Notes: a model not told the origin generated them from the sequence alone. DNA of 32,900 nt from an uncultured Bacilli bacterium (GCA_934162555.1 CAKPJE010000003.1:1-32900), one strand, 5' to 3'; shown: positions 1 through 7,337, counted from the stretch's first letter. Program-made: numbers and translations.

Positions 1-83
1 TTAAAAGGTTTCAACTCTTTAAAAAGTCTTAAAATCGCACTTTTAAAATCTTTAGCTTTTGAACTTTCCTTAGGTCTAGGCAT
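1..83 (-). CDS. ABC exporter subunit, N-terminal fragment (runs off the left edge)
   Basis: An ATG at 83 opens a frame that stays open to the window edge and begins MPRPKESSKAKDFKSAIL, followed by RLFKELKPF. A basic, Pro-rich start leading into a Leu/Lys stretch is typical of the N-terminus of half-transporters of the multidrug/lipid ABC exporter family. Its start overlaps the end of the preceding ABC gene (TAG at 76-78), so the two are translationally coupled. This is most likely the partner that carries the catalytically complete site of a heterodimeric exporter, since the neighbour has a degenerate one. Only about 27 residues are visible, so the family call rests mainly on context. Confidence 0.7.
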   Translation of the reverse strand, partial: MPRPKESSKAKDFKSAILRLFKELKPF

Positions 84-1824
84 GTTCTAACTCCTCCTTA
101 CTAATTTGAGATAAAGCAATCTCTTTATAAACTTCACAACTCTCAAGTAACTCTTTATGAGTACCCATTCCAACACACTTACCTTTATCTAAAACAATAA
201 TTTTATCAGCATGCATAATAGTACCTATTCTTTGAGCCACAATTAAACAAGTTGCATCCTTAACGTTTTTCTTAATAGCTTTTCTTAAATTCAAATCTGT
301 CTTATAATCAAGTGCTGAAAATGAATCATCAAATATATAAATTTCCGGTTCTCTAGCAATAGCTCTTGCAATCGATATTCTCTGTTTTTGACCACCAGAT
401 ATATTAGTACCACCTTGTGATAAATTGCTTTCATATTTATTATCCATATTTTCAACAAATTCTTTAGCTTGGGCGATCTCAATAGCCTTCTTCACATTCT
501 TCTTTTTACCATTTTCACCAAACTCAACATTATAATTAATACTACCATTAAATATAACAGCTTTTTGCGAAACATAACCTAATTTATCATATAATTTTTC
601 TAATTTATATTCTTTTACATTAATACCATCAACCAATATTTCTCCAGAAGTAGCATCATAAAATCTCGGTACTAAGTTAATTAATGTTGATTTACCAGAA
701 CCAGTAGATCCAATAAAAGCAACCGTTTCACCCTTTTCAGCTTTAAAAGAAATATTTTCTAAGATATATTCTTTTGCATCAGGATATTTAAACGAAACAT
801 TACAAAATTCAACAGTTCCTTTAGTATCAGTTTTACCATCAAAAGTACCATCTATAATAGAAGACTTTTCACATAATACTTCATTTATACGATTAGCAGA
901 TACTTCTGATCTTGGTAAAACTGTAAAAATCATAGCAAGCATTAAAAATGACATAATAATTTGCATTGAATAACTTGAAAATACAATCATATCTCCAAAT
1001 AATGTTATCTTGTCAACAAGACCAGCATTTAATATTAAATTAGATCCAATTATATAAATAACTAAAGCAAGCATATTCATAATCAAAAACATCATTGGTG
1101 ACATAACAGCAAATGCCTTTTGATTAAATAGTTGTTGTTTTGTTAATTTATCATTTACATCCTCATATTTATTTTTGGTATATTTTTCAGCATTAAAAGC
1201 CCTAATTACCCTAATACCAGTTATATTTTCACGAGCAATTTTATTTAATTTATCAATTAATTTTTGAACAATCTTAAATTTAGGAATAACAACAATTGTA
1301 AGTATTGTGACAACTGATAACATAATTAAAACACATATACTAGTAGCAAGTGTCCATGAAAAACTTTTATTAACTATCTTACATATAGCCCATACAGCCG
1401 TTATTGGGGCTTTAATTAATAATTGTAAGCCCATACCAATTAACATTTCTGCTTGGGATATATCGTTAGTTGTTCTAGTTATTAAACTACTTGTTTCGAA
1501 TTGTTTGATTTTATCAAGTGACAAATTTTGAACTTTATAAAATATTTTTTCTCTTAACTTACTTGAAAAACCAGAAGCAAGTAAAGCAAGAAAATAACCT
1601 GATATTATAGTAGAAACTAAACTACCCAAACTACATAATAGCATAAAGCCACCATTATATAGAATGTCAGACATTTTACTACCTTCAGTTTTAACAAGCA
1701 TAGTTATTTCTGACATATAATCAGGCATTTTTAAATCTAACCATACTTGTACAACTATCAAAAGAATGGTTAGTATAATTAGTATATAATCTCTCTTTTC
1801 AAAATTCTTAATTAACTTAAGCAT
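76..1824 (-). CDS. ABC exporter half-transporter with degenerate ATPase site
   Basis: Fused membrane and nucleotide-binding domains (582 aa): about six membrane helices in the first 310 residues, then an ATPase domain with Walker A GSTGSGKS near residue 375, a Q-loop, signature NISGGQKQR near 477 and Walker B IYIFDDSFSALD near 500. The residue after the Walker B Asp is Asp rather than catalytic Glu, and the H-loop reads AQRIGTI with Gln for His. In heterodimeric exporters of the TM287/288 and BmrCD type this combination marks the subunit with the non-catalytic site. The start is placed at ATG 1824 because AAGAGGTG lies six bases upstream; the longer GTG start at 1833 would fall inside that Shine-Dalgarno. 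The gene overlaps the MarR gene by 8 bp and the next ABC gene, so a regulated efflux operon is inferred. The substrate is unknown. Confidence 0.9.
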   Translation of the reverse strand: MLKLIKNFEKRDYILIILTILLIVVQVWLDLKMPDYMSEITMLVKTEGSKMSDILYNGGFMLLCSLGSLVSTIISGYFLALLASGFSSKLREKIFYKVQNLSLDKIKQFETSSLITRTTNDISQAEMLIGMGLQLLIKAPITAVWAICKIVNKSFSWTLATSICVLIMLSVVTILTIVVIPKFKIVQKLIDKLNKIARENITGIRVIRAFNAEKYTKNKYEDVNDKLTKQQLFNQKAFAVMSPMMFLIMNMLALVIYIIGSNLILNAGLVDKITLFGDMIVFSSYSMQIIMSFLMLAMIFTVLPRSEVSANRINEVLCEKSSIIDGTFDGKTDTKGTVEFCNVSFKYPDAKEYILENISFKAEKGETVAFIGSTGSGKSTLINLVPRFYDATSGEILVDGINVKEYKLEKLYDKLGYVSQKAVIFNGSINYNVEFGENGKKKNVKKAIEIAQAKEFVENMDNKYESNLSQGGTNISGGQKQRISIARAIAREPEIYIFDDSFSALDYKTDLNLRKAIKKNVKDATCLIVAQRIGTIMHADKIIVLDKGKCVGMGTHKELLESCEVYKEIALSQISKEELEHA

Positions 1825-2242
1825 TCTCGTCACCTCTTAAATTTTCTTTCATTTTTTTCATTACTTTCAAAAATATTTCCAAATCATTCGGATCAATATC
1901 TTTTGTAATTAACTTCTCTATTTTTTTTATTTCACTTATATTTTGCTCTAATTTAGATTTTAAATTTTGGTTTAAAACAACTTCTTTACTTCTAGCATCT
2001 AATGTATTAGACACTCTATCTATTAGTTTATTCTTCTCCATTGTTTTTAACACACAAGATATAGTAGCTCTTGATAAATTCAAGTTTTTTTCTAAATCTT
2101 TTTGATATGTAACAGGACTTTTAATTAAATATTCTATTATTTTTACTTGTGTAATACCTATAGGAATACTTTTATTAGTTTTATTAATTCTGTTTATTAC
2201 TTCATAATCTAAATCTTTAAGTTCATATAATATTTTATCCAT
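1817..2242 (-). CDS. MarR-family transcriptional regulator
   Basis: A winged-helix regulator of about 141 residues. The DNA-binding segment reads VTYQKDLEKNLNLSRATISC, followed by VLKTMEKNKLIDRVSNTLDARSKEV, the usual MarR recognition helix and wing with the DxR motif (here DARSK). The start is set at ATG 2242: a longer frame exists, but its ATG at 2263 overlaps the -10 box of a consensus promoter, so it cannot be in the message. The stop overlaps the ABC exporter start by 8 bp. MarR proteins usually repress the transporter operon they lead, and the promoter lies in a short gap shared with the divergent transporter, so both could be controlled. The ligand is unknown. Confidence 0.88.
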   Translation of the reverse strand: MDKILYELKDLDYEVINRINKTNKSIPIGITQVKIIEYLIKSPVTYQKDLEKNLNLSRATISCVLKTMEKNKLIDRVSNTLDARSKEVVLNQNLKSKLEQNISEIKKIEKLITKDIDPNDLEIFLKVMKKMKENLRGDENA

Positions 2243-2261
2243 CCTAATCACCAACTTAAAC

Positions 2262-2290
2262 ATAATAGCACTTTCAAAATAAATTGTCAA
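2262..2290 (-). promoter_or_regulatory. Sigma-A-type promoter of the MarR-ABC operon
   Basis: TTGACA (2285-2290), a 17-bp spacer and TATTAT (2262-2267), with GTGC just before the -10 box. It places the transcription start around 2255, only about 13 bases from the MarR start codon. Confidence 0.8.
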
Positions 2291-2301
2291 GTATCTAACA
2301 A

Positions 2302-2330
2302 TTGCATTTTTTTTATTTTTTTGTTAAAAT
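2302..2330 (+). promoter_or_regulatory. Promoter of the divergent transporter gene
   Basis: TTGCAT (2302-2307), a 17-bp T-rich spacer and TAAAAT (2325-2330). The predicted start near 2337 leaves almost no leader before the ATG at 2346, and no clear Shine-Dalgarno is present. The -35 box lies 12 bp from that of the divergent MarR promoter. Confidence 0.55.
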
Positions 2331-2345
2331 ATTTGTGTGATTTAT

Positions 2346-3182
2346 ATGAAAGAAATATTATTAGATACTTTATTAGATTTTATTAAAATTTTACCATTTT
2401 TGTTTTGTGCATTTCTTATTATGGAGTATATAGAACATAAATTATCAAAAAAATTTCAAAACAAAATAACTAAATCAGGTAAATTTGGTCCTATAATAGG
2501 ATCAATTCTTGGTGCATTTCCTCAGTGTGGTTTTTCTGTTGCTATGACTAACCTATATGCAGGTAAAATAATAACTCTAGGTACTTTAATTGCTGTTTAC
2601 TTGTCTACTAGTGATGAAATGATACCTGTATTATTAAGTAGTGGTTCTAAAATATCATTTATATTTTTAATTCTAACTTTAAAAATATTTATTGGTATGT
2701 TATCTGGTTTAATAATTGATTTATTTAATAAAAATAAAAAGATTGATATTGAAAATATATGTACAGAAGAAAATTGTCATTGTGAAAATGGCATTATAAA
2801 ATCAGCAGTTCATCATACAATTAATATTGGTATATTTATTTTAATTACTACCCTATTATTAAATATGGGAATATCTTATTTAGGTACTGATAAACTAAGT
2901 AAATTACTTTTAAAAAATTCTATATTTAGTCCATTTATATCAAGTTTAATTGGTCTTATTCCTAACTGTGCATCAAGTATTGTAATTACTGAATTATATT
3001 TAAATTCTTCCATTAGTTTTGGTTCAATGTTAGCAGGAGTTCTAACTGGTTCAGGTATTGCGATAATGGTTTTATTTAAAGTAAATAAAAATATAAAAGA
3101 AAATATAAAAATATTATCACTAATTTATTTTATTGGTTCAATAACAGGTATTATTTTTGATTTATTTAAAATTTTCAATTGA
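2346..3182 (+). CDS. Putative manganese/arsenic efflux membrane protein (ArsP_2-like)
   Basis: A 278-residue membrane protein with two halves of similar design. Each half carries a proline-cysteine motif in a membrane segment: GAFPQCGFSVAMTNLY near residue 57 and GLIPNCASSIVITELY near 205. The first half continues with GTLIAVYLSTSDEMIP, matching the family annotated as putative manganese transporter or arsenic efflux protein (Pfam ArsP_2). A hydrophilic central loop CTEENCHCE could bind metal. The start is ATG 2346; GTG 2337 coincides with the predicted transcription start and would be leaderless. The stop TGA overlaps the -35 box of the tRNA promoter. Substrate is inferred from the family name only. 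It is transcribed away from the MarR-ABC operon. Confidence 0.75.
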   Translation: MKEILLDTLLDFIKILPFLFCAFLIMEYIEHKLSKKFQNKITKSGKFGPIIGSILGAFPQCGFSVAMTNLYAGKIITLGTLIAVYLSTSDEMIPVLLSSGSKISFIFLILTLKIFIGMLSGLIIDLFNKNKKIDIENICTEENCHCENGIIKSAVHHTINIGIFILITTLLLNMGISYLGTDKLSKLLLKNSIFSPFISSLIGLIPNCASSIVITELYLNSSISFGSMLAGVLTGSGIAIMVLFKVNKNIKENIKILSLIYFIGSITGIIFDLFKIFN

Positions 3183-3207
3183 AAAAAAATTATAAAGGTG
3201 CTATACT
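3179..3207 (+). promoter_or_regulatory. tRNA operon promoter
   Basis: TTGAAA (3179-3184), a 17-bp spacer and TATACT (3202-3207), ending 11 bases before the first tRNA. The -35 box overlaps the TGA stop of the upstream transporter. Confidence 0.65.
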
Positions 3208-3218
3208 TAATTTATAGT

Positions 3219-3292
3219 TGCCCCATAGCCAAGTGGTAAGGCATCGGACTCTGACTCCGTGAGCGTTAGTTCGAATCTAACTGGGGCAGCCA
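3219..3292 (+). tRNA. tRNA-Gln (anticodon CTG)
   Basis: A 74-nt cloverleaf: acceptor arms TGCCCCA / TGGGGCA, D arm GCC...GGC, anticodon loop CTCTGAC giving CTG, T arm GTTAGTTCGAATCTAAC, discriminator G and an encoded CCA. The first anticodon-stem pair is a T-T mismatch. It reads CAG, a rare codon in such an AT-rich genome. Confidence 0.93.
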
Positions 3293-3297
3293 ATTAA

Positions 3298-3373
3298 GCC
3301 AGCTTAGCTTAGTCGGTAGAGCAATGCATTCGTAACGCATAGGTCGATGGTTCAAATCCGTCAGCTGGCACCA
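3298..3373 (+). tRNA. tRNA-Thr (anticodon CGT)
   Basis: A 76-nt cloverleaf: acceptor arms GCCAGCT / AGCTGGC, D arm AGCTTAGTCGGTAGAGC, anticodon loop TTCGTAA giving CGT, T arm with TTCAAAT, discriminator A and an encoded CCA. The pair closing the anticodon loop is an A-C mismatch. It reads ACG, so both tRNAs of this pair serve G-ending codons. Confidence 0.92.
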
Positions 3374-3407
3374 GATTTGATTAATACTCGGACTTTTCAA
3401 AAAAAAT

Positions 3408-3434
3408 AAAACGGCTTGCTAAAAAGTCGTTTTT
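3408..3434 (+). terminator. Intrinsic terminator after the tRNA pair
   Basis: Arms AAAACGGCTT (3408-3417) and AAGTCGTTTT (3424-3433) pair over 10 bp with one G-U and a 6-nt loop, and run into a T tract. Confidence 0.65.
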
Positions 3435-3444
3435 ATGTTATTAT
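3416..3444 (+). promoter_or_regulatory. Possible promoter embedded in the tRNA terminator
   Basis: TTGCTA (3416-3421), a 17-bp spacer and TATTAT (3439-3444). The -35 box lies in the terminator hairpin. It would start an RNA near 3451, at the left edge of the structured segment described next. Confidence 0.4.
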
Positions 3445-3450
3445 GTATAT

Positions 3451-3563
3451 AGATGAAGAAATCTTCATAAAATATTAAAGGAACACTTAATATCGCATGT
3501 TGAGTGTCACCGATTTAATTGGTTTTACCTAAATCATTGCTGAGTTAGGTGGATTTCTTTTAT
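3451..3563 (+). ncRNA. Candidate structured RNA, four-stem layout, family unknown
   Basis: This stretch has no ORF but consecutive complementary arms. A closing stem AAGAAATC (3456-3463) / GATTTCTT (3552-3559) encloses three hairpins: ACACTTAA (3483-3490) / TTGAGTGT (3500-3507), ACCGAT (3509-3514) / ATTGGT (3518-3523) and ACCTAA (3527-3532) / TTAGGT (3545-3550). An alternative hairpin ATGAAG / CTTCAT at 3453-3468 excludes the closing stem, as in a switch. It matches no riboswitch or RNA family I recognise. The remainder of the 3374-3715 gap holds the tRNA terminator and the first Fic repeat. Confidence 0.4.
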
Positions 3564-3588
3564 ATTAATACTATAAATAGCAAACTAT

Positions 3589-3666
3589 AAAATGCACAAC
3601 CATTGTGCAAAACAGACATCAAAAAACATAAAAATGCACAGTATTCTTAAAATATTGTGCATTTTT
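3589..3666 (+). repeat. 78-bp repeat, left copy, upstream of the Fic gene
   Basis: Matches 4795-4872 at 74 of 78 positions in the same orientation. It contains a short palindrome TGCACAA-N3-TTGTGCA (3593-3609) and a larger inverted repeat AAAAATGCACA (3630-3640) / TGTGCATTTTT (3656-3666). It lies just before the Fic promoter, so it may act as terminator, operator or both. Confidence 0.9.
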
Positions 3667-3667
3667 C

Positions 3668-3696
3668 TTTACTTTTCTCAAAATTTATAGTAAAAT
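3668..3696 (+). promoter_or_regulatory. Possible Fic promoter
   Basis: TTTACT (3668-3673), a 17-bp spacer and TAAAAT (3691-3696). This is a weak -35 match, and the implied leader is very short. It directly abuts the left 78-bp repeat. Confidence 0.35.
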
Positions 3697-3715
3697 TACA
3701 ATTGAGGTGAACAAA

Positions 3716-4795
3716 ATGGAACCAATAAAAGTTAAAAAACTACCAATAGAATATTCTTTAGATAAAGAATTAATAAACTTAATATCAGAAGCAAATTTAA
3801 AATATGGTGAATATAAATCAAATCTTAAAAATCTTCAATTTGATTCAAGATTCTTTTTAGATTCGATAACACTAAGCGAAAGTATAAAATCAACTCAAAT
3901 TGAGGGAACACAAATTTCTCAAGATGAAATGTATTACTTGAAATATATGCCAAAAACAGACGACAATTTAGAAATTCAAAATTTAAAAGAAGTTATTGAT
4001 TATTCAAAAAAATATTTAAAAGAAAATAAAAATATCAATATGACATTTCTTAATAAATTACATCAAATACTATTAAATAGTGTTAGAGGAAACGAAAAAG
4101 AACCAGGAAAAATTAGGACTATTCAAAATTGGATTGGTGCAAAGGGATGCACTATTGATGAAGCAATATTTATCCCACCAATACCAGAAGATGTACCAAT
4201 TCTACTCGATAATCTATTTGAATACATGAACAACGCTTATATCGATCCAATATTCATAAATCTAGCAATATCACACTCGCAATTCGAGACTATACATGCA
4301 TATAGAGATGGAAACGGAAGATTAGGAAGAGCATTAATACCAATACAATTAGCACTTCTAACAGAAGATGAACCTATCCTATTTTTATCAGAAGTTATTG
4401 AATTATATAAACCAAGTTATCATAGACTTTTAAATGAAAGTCGTAAAGGTAATATAACTGGTTTTATCAAATTTTTTCTTGAATGTATAATTGAACAATG
4501 TAACAATTATATTGCAAAAATAAATAGAATCAAACAAATATATGCCAAAGATATGAAAAAAATTGCAGCTCTAAAAAGCAGCGCTGTCTATAGAATCATG
4601 CCAGCAATAATGCATCAAATAGTTTTCACAAAAAAAGAAATAGAAGATGAATCAGGAGTCTCAAGAAATACAGTATCTACCCTAATTGACAAATTAGTTG
4701 AGTTAAAAATTTTAGTTCCTGATTCTAATTGCGCAAAACTAAGCTATAGATATGTTGAAATATATAATGTTTTTGTAGGAAAAGAAAATTCATAA
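3716..4795 (+). CDS. Fic-domain protein, class II (self-inhibited), with C-terminal winged helix
   Basis: A 359-residue protein. The N-terminal inhibitory motif [S/T]xxxE[G/N] is present as STQIEG near residues 59-64, and the Fic motif HAYRDGNGRLGR sits near 194-205 with the catalytic His. Fic proteins transfer AMP or a related group from a nucleotide to target hydroxyls; class II members carry the inhibitory helix in the same chain. The last 80 residues (TKKEIEDESGVSRNTVSTLI and what follows) form a winged helix, suggesting DNA binding and possibly autoregulation. Start ATG 3716 is chosen because GAGGTGA lies five bases upstream; the GTG at 3707 is part of that Shine-Dalgarno. It is monocistronic, flanked by 78-bp repeats with matching palindromes, the second beginning at its stop codon. 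The target is unknown. Confidence 0.92.
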   Translation: MEPIKVKKLPIEYSLDKELINLISEANLKYGEYKSNLKNLQFDSRFFLDSITLSESIKSTQIEGTQISQDEMYYLKYMPKTDDNLEIQNLKEVIDYSKKYLKENKNINMTFLNKLHQILLNSVRGNEKEPGKIRTIQNWIGAKGCTIDEAIFIPPIPEDVPILLDNLFEYMNNAYIDPIFINLAISHSQFETIHAYRDGNGRLGRALIPIQLALLTEDEPILFLSEVIELYKPSYHRLLNESRKGNITGFIKFFLECIIEQCNNYIAKINRIKQIYAKDMKKIAALKSSAVYRIMPAIMHQIVFTKKEIEDESGVSRNTVSTLIDKLVELKILVPDSNCAKLSYRYVEIYNVFVGKENS

Positions 4796-4872
4796 AAATG
4801 CACAATCATTGTGCAAAACAGTCATCAAAAAACATAAAAATGCACATTATTTTTAAAATATTGTGCATTTTT
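4795..4872 (+). repeat. 78-bp repeat, right copy, downstream of the Fic gene
   Basis: Second copy of the 3589-3666 repeat, four mismatches, starting on the last base of the Fic stop codon. It has the same palindrome (4799-4815) and the same 11-bp inverted repeat (4836-4846 / 4862-4872). Confidence 0.9.
4836..4872. terminator. Bidirectional terminator between fic and the uracil permease
   Basis: Arms AAAAATGCACA and TGTGCATTTTT, 11 bp, 15-nt loop, with T tracts on both strands. It lies between two convergent stop codons (4795 and 4889). Confidence 0.7.
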
Positions 4873-4888
4873 TTATTTATTAAAAATT

Positions 4889-6157
4889 TTAATTTTCTTT
4901 AGGTAAAAATAAATTTAATAAAATCCCAACAACAGCAGCTAAACTCATACCAGTTATATTAAGCGACTCACCTACTTTTATAACTGCACCACCAAGACCT
5001 AATACAAGCATACTCGCGCATATTATAACATTCCTTGTTTTAGAAAAATCAAGTTTATTTTTAACAATAACAAGTAAACCATTAACACTTATAAAACCAT
5101 ATAAAAGAAGTGAAATACTGCCAAGTACAATATCAGGAATAGTTGTAAATAAAGCAGTCAATTTACCTAAAAATGATATAATAATCGCAAATATAGCAGC
5201 TAAAGTTATAACCTTAACAGAAGCTACCTTAGTCATACCTACTACACTCGTATTTTCCCCATAAGTAGTATTAGCAGGACCACCCAAAGCTCCAGCAACA
5301 AAAGTAGCAAGTCCATCCCCTAACAAAGTTTTATGAAGACCTGGATCTTTAAGCAAATTTTTACCAATTATTTCACTCAAAACAGTATGATCACCAATAT
5401 GTTCAGAAATAGTAACAAGTGCAACCGGTAAAATAGTAATCAAAGAACCAAAATCTAATTTATAACTAACAAAAGGTAAAACAAATTTAGGCACACTAAT
5501 AAACGAAGCCTCTTTTATAGGTGTAAAATCAATCATCCCAAAAATAGCAGACACAATATAACCTGAAGTAATCCCAACAATAAAAGGAATCAATTTTAAA
5601 AACCCTTTTCCCTTTAAAGCAACTAAAGAAGTAGACAAAAACGTAACCAAAATAACAATAATAGATTTAATATCAATTGCACTCTCCCCTACTAATCCCA
5701 TTTGAGAAACAGCAGAAGGAGCAAGACCTAAACCAATAATCATTATCATAGGACCAACAATAATAGGTGGTAGCACTTTCTGAAGCCAATTACTACCAAT
5801 AATTTTAATAAATAGAGCAACTAGCATATAAGCAAGTCCTACAGCCATTATACCAGTAAATACACCACCCCTAGAACTAGATGCAAAACAAACAGCCATT
5901 GGTGTTATAAAAGCAAATGAACTACCCAAATAAACAGGCGATTTAGAATTTGTGCAAATAATATAAATAATTGTTCCAAGACCAGATGTAAATAAAGCAA
6001 CCGGTATTGTAAGAACCTCACTACCAGCCATACTATTTACCAAAATAGGCACTAATATAGTCGCCCCAAACATAGCAGCAACATGTTGAAGTGCAAGAAC
6101 TATCCACTTACCTGGAGTTGGTACATCCCCAACATCAAGAATTAAATTATTTTTCAT
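4889..6157 (-). CDS. Uracil permease (NCS2 family)
   Basis: A 422-residue protein with about 14 hydrophobic segments along its length, the usual size for this family. It imports uracil by proton symport in the members studied. Visible family motifs are PVYLGSSFAFITP near residue 74, EHIGDHTVLSEI near 253, DPGLHKTLLGDGLATFVAGA near 272 and GGPANTTYGENTSVVGMT near 293. The GDH and GGxxxTTYGEN forms favour UraA/PyrP uracil carriers over the xanthine or guanine branches. ATG 6157 follows AAGGAGG. It has its own promoter and a leader with a small ORF and an attenuator hairpin, consistent with control by pyrimidine supply. Confidence 0.92.
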   Translation of the reverse strand: MKNNLILDVGDVPTPGKWIVLALQHVAAMFGATILVPILVNSMAGSEVLTIPVALFTSGLGTIIYIICTNSKSPVYLGSSFAFITPMAVCFASSSRGGVFTGIMAVGLAYMLVALFIKIIGSNWLQKVLPPIIVGPMIMIIGLGLAPSAVSQMGLVGESAIDIKSIIVILVTFLSTSLVALKGKGFLKLIPFIVGITSGYIVSAIFGMIDFTPIKEASFISVPKFVLPFVSYKLDFGSLITILPVALVTISEHIGDHTVLSEIIGKNLLKDPGLHKTLLGDGLATFVAGALGGPANTTYGENTSVVGMTKVASVKVITLAAIFAIIISFLGKLTALFTTIPDIVLGSISLLLYGFISVNGLLVIVKNKLDFSKTRNVIICASMLVLGLGGAVIKVGESLNITGMSLAAVVGILLNLFLPKEN

Positions 6158-6190
6158 TTATACCTCCTTAAAAATAATTTAAAAGTGCAC

Positions 6191-6219
6191 AAAAAAATAC
6201 TAAAAACATTTAGTATTTT
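6191..6219 (-). terminator. Attenuator (intrinsic terminator) in the uracil permease leader
   Basis: Arms AAAATACTAAA (6209-6219) and TTTAGTATTTT (6194-6204) with a 4-nt loop, then more T. The ascending arm contains the TAC TAA end of the leader ORF, so a ribosome at that stop would block the hairpin. The permease start lies about 35 bases downstream. Confidence 0.7.
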
Positions 6220-6293
6220 GAAAATTCAAAAGCAAAACAAAGTTCTTTGTTTGATAAAAAATATAAATTTTTTCTAAACTCTATTTTACTCAT
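6210..6293 (-). CDS. Leader peptide of the uracil permease (27 aa)
   Basis: The ORF reads MSKIEFRKNLYFLSN followed by KELCFAFEFSKY. AAGGTG lies six bases before ATG 6293, a good Shine-Dalgarno. The coding message is rich in U (TTTATATTTTTTATC in the middle) and contains a small hairpin ACAAA-GAAC-TTTGT, both plausible RNA polymerase pause signals. Its last two codons form part of the terminator arm. This is the arrangement of the E. coli pyrL-pyrBI attenuator, where low UTP slows polymerase, lets the ribosome catch up and prevents termination. The peptide itself probably matters less than its translation. No homologue is recognised. Confidence 0.6.
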   Translation of the reverse strand: MSKIEFRKNLYFLSNKELCFAFEFSKY

Positions 6294-6309
6294 TCTATGC
6301 ACCTTGAAC

Positions 6310-6339
6310 ATAATACCATATTCAAGTATATTTTAGCAA
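6310..6339 (-). promoter_or_regulatory. Promoter of the uracil permease leader
   Basis: TTGCTA (6334-6339), an 18-bp spacer and TATTAT (6310-6315). The predicted start near 6303 gives a leader beginning just before the leader-peptide Shine-Dalgarno. Confidence 0.6.
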
Positions 6340-6347
6340 TACTTTTT

Positions 6348-7337
6348 TTAATATAATGTAAACTTTTTTGCTTTTTCTAATTTTTCATTGCCAACTTTTA
6401 AAGATTTTAAATACTGTCTCAAGAAATATATTTTATCTAAATTATTAGTAAAAATCAAATCACTTAATTCTAGTGCCTCATCTAAATATACTTCTTTATA
6501 ATAATCCAAATTAGAATATTGTTTTCCATTCATCTCATGTCTTCTAAAAAGTAGTCCATCATTATATTTTTTATTTTTAGAATATTCTAACAATTTAACA
6601 AATAAATTAACATTATTCTGCCATATAACAGGATTTAAAGTTCCATTAGGACATCTAAATTCTATTGTATTATTAGTAGTTAAACCACCATATAACTGAA
6701 CATTATTAAAATTAACAGCTTGTTTTCTTTGATAACTTAAACACATTTTTATTGAAGCCAAATTGCGCCCATTAAGTAATTTAAAATCATCCCAAAAAGC
6801 ATTTGCAACAGGGGCAGCATATTTCCAAACATTCTTTCTTTCAGTTAAAAATTCACCATATCCAAATCTATATATCACATTTTCATATACTGACCAAAGT
6901 TTTATAAAATTCAAAAAATATAGTTCCTTATTTTCTAATATATGTGCACCTATATGAACATGACCCCCGGAATGTAAATCAATGTTACCATACTTTTGAG
7001 AAAGAATACAAACATCTCTTAAATCATTCCAACACTTTTTTTCATCAGTTAAAATAGGAGAATTAATTTCAGCACCATTGTGCAAAGAAGCATCTTCTTT
7101 TAAAACCCAATGCTTTAGATCTAAAGAATTAAACTTTTTCTCAAACACATGATACTTAACATTTTCAAATTCTAATTCCAAACCAAAAGTAATATCTTTT
7201 AAAAAATCTAATTTTTCTCTATATCTAATATTACATTCATCGATTAAAACAAGTAAATCTTGTAAGTCAGATCCTCCAAAATCAGAAAAAATATCATTTT
7301 TATTAGGATCTATATATTTAAATATTTTATCTTCCAT
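6348..7337 (-). CDS. Amidoligase-family enzyme (ATP-dependent, glutamine-synthetase-like fold)
   Basis: A 329-residue protein with the metal and nucleotide motifs of the amidoligase family (Pfam Amidoligase_2): GLELEF at 52-57, KEDASL near 80, GAEINSP at 88-94 and SGGHVHIG at 123-130, then TIEFRCPNGTLNP in the C-terminal half. This family belongs to the carboxylate-amine ligase/glutamine synthetase superfamily and is predicted to form amide bonds, possibly on peptides or cell wall material; members are largely uncharacterised. The gene starts 5 bases after the end of the split membrane-protein frame, whose last codons supply the GAGG Shine-Dalgarno, so the two formed one operon. The permease promoter lies directly behind its stop. 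The substrate is unknown. Confidence 0.78.
   Translation of the reverse strand: MEDKIFKYIDPNKNDIFSDFGGSDLQDLLVLIDECNIRYREKLDFLKDITFGLELEFENVKYHVFEKKFNSLDLKHWVLKEDASLHNGAEINSPILTDEKKCWNDLRDVCILSQKYGNIDLHSGGHVHIGAHILENKELYFLNFIKLWSVYENVIYRFGYGEFLTERKNVWKYAAPVANAFWDDFKLLNGRNLASIKMCLSYQRKQAVNFNNVQLYGGLTTNNTIEFRCPNGTLNPVIWQNNVNLFVKLLEYSKNKKYNDGLLFRRHEMNGKQYSNLDYYKEVYLDEALELSDLIFTNNLDKIYFLRQYLKSLKVGNEKLEKAKKFTLY

Noticed and set aside
3374..3450. T-box or known riboswitch in front of the Fic gene
   Set aside because: No T-box sequence, no SAM, purine, TPP, preQ1 or fluoride consensus could be found.
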